Shown one piece after another: positions 51,890-61,449 of a stretch of DNA of 64,000 bases. Origin of the DNA: JANSWY01 sp965243755 (GTDB taxonomy: Bacteria; Bacteroidota; Bacteroidia; Cytophagales; Cyclobacteriaceae); NCBI GenBank assembly GCA_965243755.1, contig CBDEVW010000006.1, positions 372,001 through 436,000 on the forward strand, read 5' to 3'. Position 1 is the stretch's first letter; each line of letters starts with the position of its first letter. A model generated the notes under the pieces. The model ran no database searches and was not told the DNA's origin. It saw only the letters and a list, made by a program, of their open reading frames with translations. Position numbers and translations under genes: made by a program.

Positions 51890-54247
51890 TTATTCCATTC
51901 GAAGCTGGGTAGTGGGGTTGAGTTTCGCTGTGCTGATAGATTTTTGGGCTACCGAAACAATTACAACCAGAAGCATGATACCGATAGGCGTAATGATATG
52001 AGAAATTCCTATTTCCATATGGTAGGCATATATCGTATCCAATAGCCTGGTGATGACCTGATAGCCTATGACCAATCCTACAATCGCAGAGATGAAAAGT
52101 ATCCAGAACAGTTGGCTGTTGATCAGTTTGAGTATTTGGGCTGGAGAAGCTCCAAGGACCTTTCTTATGCCAAATTCCTTAATTCTTCGTTGAACAGTAA
52201 GCGAAATCAGTGTGTATAATCCTAATATGGTAATTAACAAGGCGACAATGGCAATGAAGGAATTGATGTTGAGAATGATATTGTTGGTTTGTGCTAATGA
52301 ATGTAGGACTTTATCCTGCCCGAATCCGCGATATAATTCATTGGGGAATAATCCATACCACCTGGTTTCGATTACCGCATTAAGTTCCTCTTCAGTTAAG
52401 GTTGTGCTGGTCACAGTAACGTATTGAAATTTTTCTTCAGGTACCAGTCTAATGATGGTAGGTCTTATTTTGTTGTCCAACATAATGGGCTTTAGATTGA
52501 AGTCATCTACAATACCAATGACCTTATACCTTTGGTCGTTTACGGAAAGTATCTCATCAAGCAACGACCCACCCAGGGACTGATTGAGCATATCATTAAT
52601 CAGAATAGGTGGTTGGTCGTGATCAAAAGTGCGCTCAAAAAACTGTCCTTTCTGGAGCCTTACGCCGATATTTTTCAGGTAATCTTTTCCAGTGTCGATT
52701 AATGCTGACTGAATAATTTTGGATCGAAAGGAGGTGGTTGCATCAATGGTATGAAACCCCACCAGGTCTTTTGTGCCAGCAATACTGTTGACTGCAGGTT
52801 CCATTGCCAACTGATCATACAACATCCTGAATTGGGATGGTGTATTGAGTGGCACATTAACAGTATTTGTAATTTTATATCCGCGATCAAGTGTTTTCTG
52901 AAACGCAGCGTTTTCAACAAATACCAGAAGGCTAAAGATGTTATAGAAGCAGGCAATGAACTGGAATGTCAATAGTCCTTTGAAGAGCCAGTTATTACCT
53001 GAGAACTTTATTTTGTCCTTGAGAATATGAAGGGAGTGGAACTTGCTGATGTAAAATGCAGGATAGGCACCAGATGATAAAGCTACCAACCCAAAGACCA
53101 CCAACCCTATGATCACCAGATTGTTGAGGTCAACAATATCCGGACTTACAAGGGTGATGTCAAACATGGCATTGTAGTAGGGGATAATTGCCTGGCAAAC
53201 GCCAATGGATATAAGCATTGCGATGAGCACCAGAACCGTGTTCTCTACCATGAACTGAGTTATAATGGATTTTCTTTTGCCACCCACTATTTTTCGTATT
53301 CCTATTTCTTTAAGTCGTTTTCCAGAAATGGCAATGCTGGTATTGATGTAATTAAAGCACGCCAGCAACAGAATGGTAATGGCGGAACTGATGGTCCCCA
53401 TGACTGAAGCTGGGTGAAGGTGCCCCATGAAACGTCCCTGATAGAGCGAATTTTCAATTTTGGGCCATTCTAGAATATCGCAAACACTGTATGATGATAC
53501 CTTTAAGTCTTTGTTTTTTTCATTTTGGATGTTTAAGTAATTATTAAGAAGGGTTTCAATCGCCTTGGGACTTTTTTTGCTTTTTATGAAAGTGCCATGT
53601 ACCCACTGTTCCCAGCTGTTGTCCTGTATTTGGTGTAGTTTTTCATAATGCCCGAAAGGAATTAGCATGTTGAAAAAGAAACTGGTGTTCCTTGGTGGCT
53701 TCTTTATCACGCCGCTCACAACAAAGGGAGTTTCCTGATGGTTTGGAAGCATTATCGTAATGATTTTGCCTATGGCTGAATTGTTTCCAAATAATTTTTC
53801 CGCCGTTTGGTCGTCAATGATTATTTCAGCACTGTTTGTAGCGGTGAATTTTATTCCGTTTACAAACTGAAATTCAAAAATTTCCAGAAACTCAGGGTCT
53901 ACGAAGGAGATGTTTTCCTGGTAAAGTGCATCCCCGATTTTGATGGTCAAATTATTTCTATGGAGTCGGGCTGAGGTGGATTCGGGTATTTCTTTCAAAA
54001 CGGATTTAATGGCGGCCGGTGAAATTCCCATCATCTGATTTTCAGTTACTCCATACCTCACTGCATTTATTTTGTAGATGTGATCGGCATCCTTAAAGTA
54101 GGCATTGAACGAGTTGTTAAATTCATAATTGAAATAACCAATAATGCAAAGTGCAAAGGCAATACCCAGGCTGAATACATTGATTGTGATATAAAAACGA
54201 TCCCGCTTAAAAGCACGATAAGAGGTGAGTAGGTAATTCTTCCACAT
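51890..54247 (-). CDS. MacB/FtsX-type ABC permease
   Basis: The ATG at 54245-54247 begins MWKNYLLTSYRAFKRDRFYI, the usual start of this family; the frame runs 39 bases further without support. The 785-residue protein has the Bacteroidota arrangement helix, MacB core, FtsX, then a second copy (SAITILLLACFNYINTSIAIS, KRLKEIGIRKIVGGKRKSI; later RRIKEFGIRKVLGASPAQILK). About eight helices are visible. There is no ATPase nearby. The upstream gene, 42 bases away on the same strand, encodes a membrane-anchored AraC regulator, so the pair may form a sensing-and-export unit. A GGTCAAAACTCAA leader lies just before the start. Confidence 0.87.
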   Translation of the reverse strand: MWKNYLLTSYRAFKRDRFYITINVFSLGIAFALCIIGYFNYEFNNSFNAYFKDADHIYKINAVRYGVTENQMMGISPAAIKSVLKEIPESTSARLHRNNLTIKIGDALYQENISFVDPEFLEIFEFQFVNGIKFTATNSAEIIIDDQTAEKLFGNNSAIGKIITIMLPNHQETPFVVSGVIKKPPRNTSFFFNMLIPFGHYEKLHQIQDNSWEQWVHGTFIKSKKSPKAIETLLNNYLNIQNEKNKDLKVSSYSVCDILEWPKIENSLYQGRFMGHLHPASVMGTISSAITILLLACFNYINTSIAISGKRLKEIGIRKIVGGKRKSIITQFMVENTVLVLIAMLISIGVCQAIIPYYNAMFDITLVSPDIVDLNNLVIIGLVVFGLVALSSGAYPAFYISKFHSLHILKDKIKFSGNNWLFKGLLTFQFIACFYNIFSLLVFVENAAFQKTLDRGYKITNTVNVPLNTPSQFRMLYDQLAMEPAVNSIAGTKDLVGFHTIDATTSFRSKIIQSALIDTGKDYLKNIGVRLQKGQFFERTFDHDQPPILINDMLNQSLGGSLLDEILSVNDQRYKVIGIVDDFNLKPIMLDNKIRPTIIRLVPEEKFQYVTVTSTTLTEEELNAVIETRWYGLFPNELYRGFGQDKVLHSLAQTNNIILNINSFIAIVALLITILGLYTLISLTVQRRIKEFGIRKVLGASPAQILKLINSQLFWILFISAIVGLVIGYQVITRLLDTIYAYHMEIGISHIITPIGIMLLVVIVSVAQKSISTAKLNPTTQLRME

Positions 54248-54289
54248 GTTGTTTTGAGTTTTGACCCAAATGTGGCGTGGTAACATGGG

Positions 54290-55465
54290 TTAATCGTCCA
54301 TTTTGATCGGTTCGGACTTGGAAATTGTCGTTTTTTTAAATTCACTTGGGGTGATTCCCTCTTTTTTCTTGAAGATATGGTTGAAAGAAGATTTTGAATT
54401 GAAACCACAGTCCAGTGCGATCCCAAGGATGGAAAGGTGATGGTATTGAGGGTCAACTACGCGCTTTTTAAACTCTTCTACCCTGAATCCATTGATGTAA
54501 TCATAGAAATTGGTATTCAGGTAATCGTTGAGTGTCTGTGATAAATAGTGCTTTTTCGTTTGGACAAGTCCTGATAGCTCATCAATGTCAAGTTTAGGGT
54601 TGAGGTAGGGTTGGTCACTTTGCATTATTTCATTTAGTCTGTCAGCCAGCCCTTTCAAATCTGACTTAGATATTCCAGATTTTTCATATTTACCTTTCCG
54701 GGCTTTGGTATCAGTATCCGTTTCTGAGCCAAATTGTGAGATGTTGGTAAAAATAGCTCTCTGCTTAATTCCGAAAAATCCGATAACTACAATGTTGAAT
54801 ATAACCACTACAGCAATTACCTTAAAGCTGAACAGGAAATCGACCCACTCAAATTCCCCTGCCCAAACAATAATGAAGGAAATCCAAAAACCGATAATTT
54901 CCAGCAAGATCCAGTGCCTTAGCCAGGTGAGTGTGATTTTTTCATGGTATGAGAATTCGTTTTCGATACGGGCCCTGTGCTTGAACAGCAGATACAGACA
55001 AATCATAGGGTAGAGAAAGCTAAAAAATGCCATGATCAGGGCATAATAATCCAAATGGAATGGTAAGTTTTTGGCACAGGTATGGATATATCCATCAGCC
55101 ACCCATATTTCAACCTCCGGTCTAAGGTAAAAATGATAGAGCATAGAAAGACTCATAAAAACAAATGGCACAAAGTGGTACCAATTTGCTTTCCATGAAA
55201 ATGGCTGAGGTTTGACCAGGGCTGCTACATAGAAATAGAGTAGGGGAGCTACCAAGTAAGGAAGTAAACCACCTAAGATCAGAGGTGGCTGAGGATACTG
55301 CTTGGTGACCTGTAGAAAGTTGAGATTGAAATAATACAATTGTATGGCATTCAACAGTAGCCATGCCAGCAAAATATAATCAAAGACCTTTTTATCGGCT
55401 TTTGAGAGCAGCAGCGCACCAAGAAAAAATGCCTGAGCTATACCAATATAAACTATTATAGTCAT
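54290..55465 (-). CDS. Membrane-anchored AraC family regulator
   Basis: A 391-residue protein whose first ~235 residues hold about seven hydrophobic helices (for example IIVYIGIAQAFFLGALLLS, LPYLVAPLLYFYVAALV, WYHFVPFVFMSLSMLYHFYL, FKVIAVVVIFNIVVIGFFG). A linker precedes a C-terminal AraC domain at about 280-385 (LDIDELSGLVQTKKHYLSQT, LGIALDCGFNSKSSFNHIFK, KKEGITPSEFKK). Regulators with this architecture are frequent in Bacteroidota; the membrane domain probably senses a ligand. It lies directly upstream of a solitary MacB-type permease gene, its likely functional partner or target. Confidence 0.85.
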   Translation of the reverse strand: MTIIVYIGIAQAFFLGALLLSKADKKVFDYILLAWLLLNAIQLYYFNLNFLQVTKQYPQPPLILGGLLPYLVAPLLYFYVAALVKPQPFSWKANWYHFVPFVFMSLSMLYHFYLRPEVEIWVADGYIHTCAKNLPFHLDYYALIMAFFSFLYPMICLYLLFKHRARIENEFSYHEKITLTWLRHWILLEIIGFWISFIIVWAGEFEWVDFLFSFKVIAVVVIFNIVVIGFFGIKQRAIFTNISQFGSETDTDTKARKGKYEKSGISKSDLKGLADRLNEIMQSDQPYLNPKLDIDELSGLVQTKKHYLSQTLNDYLNTNFYDYINGFRVEEFKKRVVDPQYHHLSILGIALDCGFNSKSSFNHIFKKKEGITPSEFKKTTISKSEPIKMDD

Positions 55466-55517
55466 TGCCTGAGTCCTTGATCCTGACTGAAAGCTAGTTG
55501 AAATACCAACACAGGCA

Positions 55518-55550
55518 AAGAAAAAGCCATTGTTAATTTAACAACGGCTT
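55518..55550 (-). terminator. Intrinsic terminator of the sortilin-like gene
   Basis: On the minus strand AAGCCGTTGTTAA pairs with TTAACAATGGCTT through a single G-U pair and is followed by TTTTTC. The G-U pair exists only on this strand, supporting minus-strand direction after the gene ending at 55589. Confidence 0.85.
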
Positions 55551-55588
55551 AGTATTTGGAAATTTGAATTAAAGTCTTAAATATATTG

Positions 55589-58500
55589 TTATTCTAGTTT
55601 TTGTATTGGCGCAAATCTACTTAATTCCACTTTTTCCATTTCCTCCTGGAATGGTCGCCACACAGTCTCATAGAAATTATTTGTGTTTTCAATTGCATCC
55701 TTTAACGCAACTTCAGCTTTTTCGATCATCTCCAGCTCAACTTTTGATGGAGCACCCTGATGATTTTGTGTGTAGAATGTAGCCCAGTTGATCCTGTCAT
55801 CTACATATTGGGTATAATCCAAAGTGATTCCCTGGCGTTTATCTTCTTTGCCTATAAATAAATCAATTTGCTGATTAATACTGTCGGCCATGGATTTGCA
55901 CTGCTCAATTTGCGATTTGTATTGCTCTCCGTTTTCTTTTTTCAAGTCTTTTGCCAAGTCATCCGCAATCTCTTTTGATTGTCTGAGCTGAGCAACAGCC
56001 TTTTCTGACCGGATCACAAAACTTTCAAGCCTTTTGAGTGCCTCATATTTGGCTTGTAAGTCATCAGTTGACAAGGTTAACCTCGGGTCATACTTTACTT
56101 CAATGTTTGTAGAGTCTTTCTGATCGCCATAATTGATAACAATTTTGTATGATCCTGGTAACACGGTAACCCCTGCAGGTTCCGGAGCGTTCTTTTTGGG
56201 AGCTTCACGGGTTGGAGCAATTGGGCCTTTTTCAGTGAGATCCCAATACGTTCTGTTTAAACCTTCATCCTTAGGAGTCACAATTTTCAAGGTCCGAATC
56301 AATTCATCACCTTTAAAGATGTTGAAGATTAATGAGTCATAGCTTGTTTTTGCTTCGTCTTTTGACTCTTCTTTTGTCTCAACCTGATTTTTGGTTTTCT
56401 TTCCTTTTTTGTTTTTAGCGGTTTCTTCAGGTACTACAGCTTTTTGTTCATCAGGTTTATTGAAACTATAACTGATCATGGCTCCAGACTTTCGGTTTTC
56501 TCCATTGAACATGGCGTCCCCCCCAAACCTTGTCCCCGACGGCTGTTGGCTCACGGTGATGTAGGCAGTTGGAGGTTCGTACAATGCCACCGTCTGATTG
56601 ATTTTTCCTGAATTTCTCGCGAGTTCCCTTAACGGCCGTATATCATCAAGAATGTAAGCTGCTCTCCCAAATGTGCCAATAACCAAATCGTGTTCCCGTG
56701 GCTGAATGGCCAAATCTTTGGTCGATACTGATGGAAAACCGTTATTCCATTTGGTCCAGCTGTTTCCACCATTAATGGAAACATATAGGCCATCATCTGT
56801 TCCAAGGAACAATAAATTGGGTTCAACAGGATCCTCTACAATGGAGAGTGCATAGCCAAACACCTTATTTTCATCTACTATTCTTTGCCAGGTCTGTCCA
56901 AAATCCTTGGTTCTGTAAGCATATGGTTTGTAATTGTACCTTCGGTAGTCGTTTACCACCATGAGTGCTTCTCCGGCATTCTTGCCAGAAGGTTTGATTT
57001 GCGTAATCCACGATCCTTGTGGCATTTGTGGGACATTGGCAGTGATATTTTGCCAGCTTTTTCCTCCATCTTTCGAAAGCTGAACCTGTCCGTCATCAGT
57101 TCCAACCCATAACAGGTCTTTCTGAACCGGACTTGGAGCTATCACCAAAATTGTAGTATGATTTTCTGCACCTGTAGCATCCATGGTCAACCCACCGCTT
57201 TCATCCTGCTTTTGTTTTTCAGGGTCATTAGTTGTTAAATCCGGAGAAATTACAGTCCAGCTATCTCCTTTGTCGGTACTCTTGTGCACAAACTGGCTAC
57301 CAAAATAGATTGTATTGTTATCAAAAGGGTCTTGAGCGATTGCGGCATTCCAATTGAATCTAAGCCGCATTTCCGGATCGGGATGGGTCGGGCGTATCAT
57401 GTGATTATATCCTGTCTCTCTGTCATACCTGGATACAAAACCCTGTTGTGACATGGCATATCCATAACGTGTATCATCCGGGTCAGGGACTACATCAAAG
57501 CCATCCCCAAATGCCAGTTCCTGCCAATAAGCATTCCGGATTCCCTGTGCCTTGAGGACATAAGCTGGTCCACCCCAGGAGCCATTATCCTGCATTCCGC
57601 CATAGACATTGTATGGGAATTCGTTATCTACACTAATGTGATAAAATTGAGCTACCGGAAGGTTTTCAACAAATCGCCAGGTTTTCCCCCCATCTTTTGT
57701 GATATTCAAGCCACCATCGTTTCCATCTACCATAAAATCCGGATCGTTGGGATGAATCCACCAGGCATGGTGATCAGGGTGTACCCCATTGTCTACACCA
57801 TATGCAGGCATAAGCTGCGTAAAGCTTTTACCTCCATCCTGACTGACATTGACATATGTAAATATTGAATAGACCCGGTTTTCATTTACGGGATCCACGT
57901 AAATGTCTGAATAATAGAAGGGCCTGTTACCAATATCATCCTTGTCATTGATTTTGGTCCATTTAAAGCCACCATCTTCACTTCTATAAAGTGCATTCTT
58001 TTTGGATTCAATCAGGGCATATACAATGTTAGGTTTACTGGGTGCAAACGCCAGTCCTATCCGGCCAAGTTCACCTTCCGGAAGACCATCCTCGCTGGTG
58101 AGTTTTTTCCAGTTTTTACCTCCGTCATGAGTCATAAAAAGACCAGATCCTGGCCCACCCGATGTGAACGTCCATGGTTTTCTACGATGTTGCCACATGG
58201 CTGCAATCAATTTATTGGGGTTAGAAGGGTCCATGACAAGGTCCGCTAAACCGGTTTTATTATCTACGAAAAGAATTTTCTTCCAGGTTTCACCCCCATC
58301 GGTGGTTTTATAAACACCTCTTTGCGGATGTTCTCCCCACGGTGATCCGATGGCTCCAACATAGACTGTATTGGGTTCCGTGGGGTCAATAATGACTCTG
58401 TGTATGTGTCGGGTTTCTTCCAACCCCATACACTTCCAGGATTTGCCACCATCCAGACTTTTGTAAATACCATATCCGCCATTGAGACTATTTCGTGGGT

Positions 58501-58828
58501 TGCCTTCTCCTGTTCCAACCCAAATAACTGATGGGTTTGATTGCTGTACTGCCACCGCACCAATGGATCCGGTTTTTTCGTTATCAAAGATGGGTTCCCA
58601 TTTGATCCCTCCGCTAGTTGATTTCCAAAGCCCACCAGAAGCTGTACCAACGTACATTATGTCTGGGTCATTGGTGACAACATCGATTGAGGTTACTCTT
58701 CCACTCATTCCGGCAGGACCAATAGCCCGGGGTTTCATTCCTTTGAGTAATTCCATGTTGAGATTTTGACCATGGAGAAGAGTTATACAGCAAATACAGA
58801 TTGCCAATGCAGTGTAAATTTTCTTCAT
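55589..58828 (-). CDS. Secreted sortilin/VPS10-like propeller protein
   Basis: A 1079-residue exported protein with signal peptide (KKIYTALAICICCITLLHGQ). Residues about 25-720 form a propeller with many Asp-box repeats (SxDGGKSW, TTDGGETW, THDGGKNW, SKDGGKSW), as in Bacteroidota proteins annotated as VPS10/sortilin-like or glycosyl hydrolase. A lysine-rich linker near 800-830 and a C-terminal helical domain (about 925-1075, with KYEALKRLESFVIRSEKAVAQL) follow. No T9SS sorting domain is seen, so it is periplasmic or bound otherwise. The catalytic identity is unknown. It is transcribed alone and ends at a clear terminator. Confidence 0.85.
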   Translation of the reverse strand: MKKIYTALAICICCITLLHGQNLNMELLKGMKPRAIGPAGMSGRVTSIDVVTNDPDIMYVGTASGGLWKSTSGGIKWEPIFDNEKTGSIGAVAVQQSNPSVIWVGTGEGNPRNSLNGGYGIYKSLDGGKSWKCMGLEETRHIHRVIIDPTEPNTVYVGAIGSPWGEHPQRGVYKTTDGGETWKKILFVDNKTGLADLVMDPSNPNKLIAAMWQHRRKPWTFTSGGPGSGLFMTHDGGKNWKKLTSEDGLPEGELGRIGLAFAPSKPNIVYALIESKKNALYRSEDGGFKWTKINDKDDIGNRPFYYSDIYVDPVNENRVYSIFTYVNVSQDGGKSFTQLMPAYGVDNGVHPDHHAWWIHPNDPDFMVDGNDGGLNITKDGGKTWRFVENLPVAQFYHISVDNEFPYNVYGGMQDNGSWGGPAYVLKAQGIRNAYWQELAFGDGFDVVPDPDDTRYGYAMSQQGFVSRYDRETGYNHMIRPTHPDPEMRLRFNWNAAIAQDPFDNNTIYFGSQFVHKSTDKGDSWTVISPDLTTNDPEKQKQDESGGLTMDATGAENHTTILVIAPSPVQKDLLWVGTDDGQVQLSKDGGKSWQNITANVPQMPQGSWITQIKPSGKNAGEALMVVNDYRRYNYKPYAYRTKDFGQTWQRIVDENKVFGYALSIVEDPVEPNLLFLGTDDGLYVSINGGNSWTKWNNGFPSVSTKDLAIQPREHDLVIGTFGRAAYILDDIRPLRELARNSGKINQTVALYEPPTAYITVSQQPSGTRFGGDAMFNGENRKSGAMISYSFNKPDEQKAVVPEETAKNKKGKKTKNQVETKEESKDEAKTSYDSLIFNIFKGDELIRTLKIVTPKDEGLNRTYWDLTEKGPIAPTREAPKKNAPEPAGVTVLPGSYKIVINYGDQKDSTNIEVKYDPRLTLSTDDLQAKYEALKRLESFVIRSEKAVAQLRQSKEIADDLAKDLKKENGEQYKSQIEQCKSMADSINQQIDLFIGKEDKRQGITLDYTQYVDDRINWATFYTQNHQGAPSKVELEMIEKAEVALKDAIENTNNFYETVWRPFQEEMEKVELSRFAPIQKLE

Positions 58829-59146
58829 ATGTTAATTCTTTGGGTTTAACAGGGAAGTAATCTAATAGAAATAGTGTCACTCACCAACGACCAATCAATG
58901 AATGGAAAAAGCGTGTGATAATTGGATGAATTGAGATGCTTATAAATTGGGTAAGTCCAGATCTATGTATTGGTTAAATCATTGGTGTTAATTTATTTAA
59001 AGTTTAAACCTCTGTAAATTAACTAGTTAGGATCGATTGGGTTGTTTTTTTTGGTTTTTTTTATTTTCAGATTAAACCTCCTTCTGTGTTTACTATCTAA
59101 GGTGCAAATACTTTACAAAATGATACTAACTAAAAAAATAATACCA
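58829..59146. other. Divergent intergenic region
   Basis: About 318 bases between the sortilin-like gene and the lipoprotein gene at 59147. An AT-rich near-palindrome (TTTAAAGTTTAAAC, about 58996-59009) and poly-T runs are visible. I found no exact TAnnTTTG box or ORF. Confidence 0.4.
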
Positions 59147-60001
59147 ATGAAGCGAATTACATTAGCACTAATCAGCGCCCTCACAATCACTTTTATGTCA
59201 TGTCAGGATGATGCAGGATCAGAATCTGAGGTAGAAGCGGCACTGCAGGTTGCTGACTTGTCAACTGAAGAGTCCGTGGATGCATCATTTGAGGATGTTG
59301 ACGACATCACAGAAGCAGGAATGGAAGATCTGCAAGCTTTGTCTTCCGGAAGGTTTAACAGGAGGGATATACTACAATGTGCGGAAGTTACCCATGATAC
59401 AGTGAATAATACCATTGAAATTGTTTACGACAGTTTATCTGGCTGTGACAATCCATCTGGCAGAGTGCGTCATGGAAAGATTATCATTACTTACAATAAT
59501 CACCGGTATGAACCAGGTGCTTTCAGAGAAGTGACTTTTGAGGATTTTTATATCGATGATGTAAGAGTAGAAGGAACCAGAAGAATCGAGAATATTTCAG
59601 GAACAACGGATGATGCTCCCAAATTTCAGATTACAATTACTGGAGGTAAATTAACTTTTGCCGATGGGACTACAGTGACCAGAGATGTTGATCATATCCG
59701 AACTTGGTACAGAGCAGACAATCCTCTGAACGACTATGTAACACTGGAAGGCAATGCCAGTGGAACCAGAAGAGACGGAATATCCTATACCGTGGAGATT
59801 ATAGAAGAGTTGGTGTTCATGCGAAACTGCAGAACCAAAGGATTTATACCAGTTTCAGGGGTGAAACAAATCACTGGTGGTGAACATGAAATAACCATCG
59901 ATTATGGAGATGGAAGCTGTGATAATCTGGTAGACGTAACAGTGGATGGTGTCACCGAAACGATCGAGCTAAACCCAAGAGGTCATAGAAGAAATGGATA
60001 A
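59147..60001 (+). CDS. Lipoprotein of unknown function
   Basis: The ATG at 59147 begins a lipoprotein signal, KRITLALISALTITFMSC (Cys about residue 19), giving 284 residues. The open frame upstream is not needed. The mature part is polar and beta-rich, with regions RVRHGKIIITYNNHRYEPGAF, EGTRRIENISGT and GGEHEITIDYGDGSCDNLVDV. I do not recognise a named family, although similar lipoproteins occur in related genomes as hypothetical proteins. It ends in a basic RGHRRNG tail and is followed by a strong terminator. Confidence 0.65.
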   Translation: MKRITLALISALTITFMSCQDDAGSESEVEAALQVADLSTEESVDASFEDVDDITEAGMEDLQALSSGRFNRRDILQCAEVTHDTVNNTIEIVYDSLSGCDNPSGRVRHGKIIITYNNHRYEPGAFREVTFEDFYIDDVRVEGTRRIENISGTTDDAPKFQITITGGKLTFADGTTVTRDVDHIRTWYRADNPLNDYVTLEGNASGTRRDGISYTVEIIEELVFMRNCRTKGFIPVSGVKQITGGEHEITIDYGDGSCDNLVDVTVDGVTETIELNPRGHRRNG

Positions 60002-60044
60002 AGATAAATAGTTGCTCAATTGCGACTTTTTGTGAGGTGATGAT

Positions 60045-60074
60045 AAGCCGGAACCAGGATGGTTCCGGTTTTTT
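60045..60074 (+). terminator. Intrinsic terminator of the lipoprotein gene
   Basis: CCGGAACC (60048-60055) pairs with GGTTCCGG (60061-60068) around AGGAT, extended by one G-U and two A-T pairs, followed by six T. Confidence 0.88.
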
Positions 60075-60107
60075 CTTTTGGCTGCTATTATCTATAATTT
60101 AGGTATA

Positions 60108-60641
60108 ATGAAACATTGGTTTACAGTAGCTTTAATAATTGTTGCGTTCCATTGCATCGCACAGCCAAATACTAATGAGAAGCTTGACCAAAAATCAGTT
60201 GCATTTTCGAACCAATTGCTCAGTCAGACGGATTCTGTCCTTTTGTACACTGCGGGTTGTAATGGCTGTGTTTTTAATCTGCTGGACATGTGTGGCTGTG
60301 ATGAAGTGAAGTATGTGATCTGGCAGGACACTGGTCATACCAAAATAATGGAGATATCTTGTTGTGGAGAACATGAATATAACCTACCAGATAATAACGT
60401 CTGGTCAATGTTTTCAGATGAGGCTGGCGAAATATTGGATAGTAAGTTTTACACCAGTTACCCGAACAATCACTATAGCTACGATGTGTTTGAATTAATC
60501 ACCCGACAAGACAAACGGCGAGTAGAAATTTATGATTATTATTTTGTCAATCCTGCAGGAGATAATAATCACAATGAGTTTCAGCCCGCAAAGTTATACC
60601 TGGATGAGTTCTGGCGTCTTTTTCGGCAGTATCGGGATTAA
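60108..60641 (+). CDS. Small secreted Cys-rich protein
   Basis: The ATG at 60108 begins a signal peptide (KHWFTVALIIVAFHCIAQ), giving 177 residues. Cysteine-rich segments CNGC, DMCGCDEVKY and SCCGEHEY suggest disulfides or a metal site. The rest is a mix of polar strands (YDYYFVNPAGDNNHNEF) with no family I recognise. The gene converges on the chloramphenicol acetyltransferase homologue with six bases between the stops. It starts soon after the preceding terminator, so it has its own promoter. Confidence 0.6.
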   Translation: MKHWFTVALIIVAFHCIAQPNTNEKLDQKSVAFSNQLLSQTDSVLLYTAGCNGCVFNLLDMCGCDEVKYVIWQDTGHTKIMEISCCGEHEYNLPDNNVWSMFSDEAGEILDSKFYTSYPNNHYSYDVFELITRQDKRRVEIYDYYFVNPAGDNNHNEFQPAKLYLDEFWRLFRQYRD

Positions 60642-60647
60642 CTGAGT

Positions 60648-61271
60648 TTACATTTCTTCACATCTTCTTTCTATAAACTCAAATAATTCACCTACATGCA
60701 AGCCATCTACCAGGGCGTGATGAGCGGAAACTGAGATGGGCATGTAAATTTCACCATTGGCCTCATAAAGCTTCCCAGTGACAAGTTTAGGAATTGAATC
60801 TCCCTGGTTTAGCCTTTTGGCGTGCTCAATGCTACGGAATGAGGTCCAGGGTATCACGGAGCTATGAATAAGATTGTCGAGATCAAATTTAGGTTCCAGT
60901 CCCTCGCCGTTCCTGATTCCATCAATAACCTGCTTAGCGTCTTTAGTGAATTCCTCAAGATTTTCTATATAAGTGAAATACCCATAACCAAAAGTTCGAT
61001 CATTTCTCAATACGGTGCAGCTGCCATTTATTTTTTCGTACAGCACTACATCCTCGCCTTGTATCCGATATCGAAACTCCTCAACAGCATTGACCGCCTG
61101 TAGGATCAGGTGATAGGAAGTGATAAAAAATGAATGATTGTTTTGTTGAGTGAAATGCTTGAGCCCTGTAACTTTTACATCACCGCAAATGTTGAAAAAA
61201 GGGTCCTGAAATTGAAGGAAATTTTCAAAATGAGCTTTTCTGTTCCAGCTGTTGAGGTCAATCTTTTTCAT
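60648..61271 (-). CDS. Chloramphenicol acetyltransferase family protein
   Basis: A 207-residue protein of the CAT family. It begins KKIDLNSWNRKAHFENF, typical of CAT, and ends with the catalytic motif HHALVDGLHVG (HHxxxDG at 184-190), in which the His deprotonates the acceptor hydroxyl. FFITSYHLILQAVN and FRSIEHAKRLNQGDS fill conserved positions. Length and motifs match type A/B CATs, but chromosomal homologues in Bacteroidota often have other acceptors, so chloramphenicol resistance cannot be assumed. No mobile element is nearby. Confidence 0.88.
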   Translation of the reverse strand: MKKIDLNSWNRKAHFENFLQFQDPFFNICGDVKVTGLKHFTQQNNHSFFITSYHLILQAVNAVEEFRYRIQGEDVVLYEKINGSCTVLRNDRTFGYGYFTYIENLEEFTKDAKQVIDGIRNGEGLEPKFDLDNLIHSSVIPWTSFRSIEHAKRLNQGDSIPKLVTGKLYEANGEIYMPISVSAHHALVDGLHVGELFEFIERRCEEM

Positions 61272-61449
61272 TATGTTAATATAATCAAATCATGGAGTTG
61301 GTAACGATATTGAAATTAAGAATTGATCACGATTCAGCAAGATTCAGAGGTGATTGGTTTGGAGAAAATGTTAACTTCACACCATTAGCATGATGAATGT
61401 ATGGACCTTAGACCTTTAGTCCAATCCATCATCACACAGTAAACCTTAT

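Noticed and set aside
60648..61271. Acquired chloramphenicol resistance gene
   Set aside because: The CAT homologue has no mobile element or unusual composition around it; chromosomal CAT-like genes are common in this phylum.
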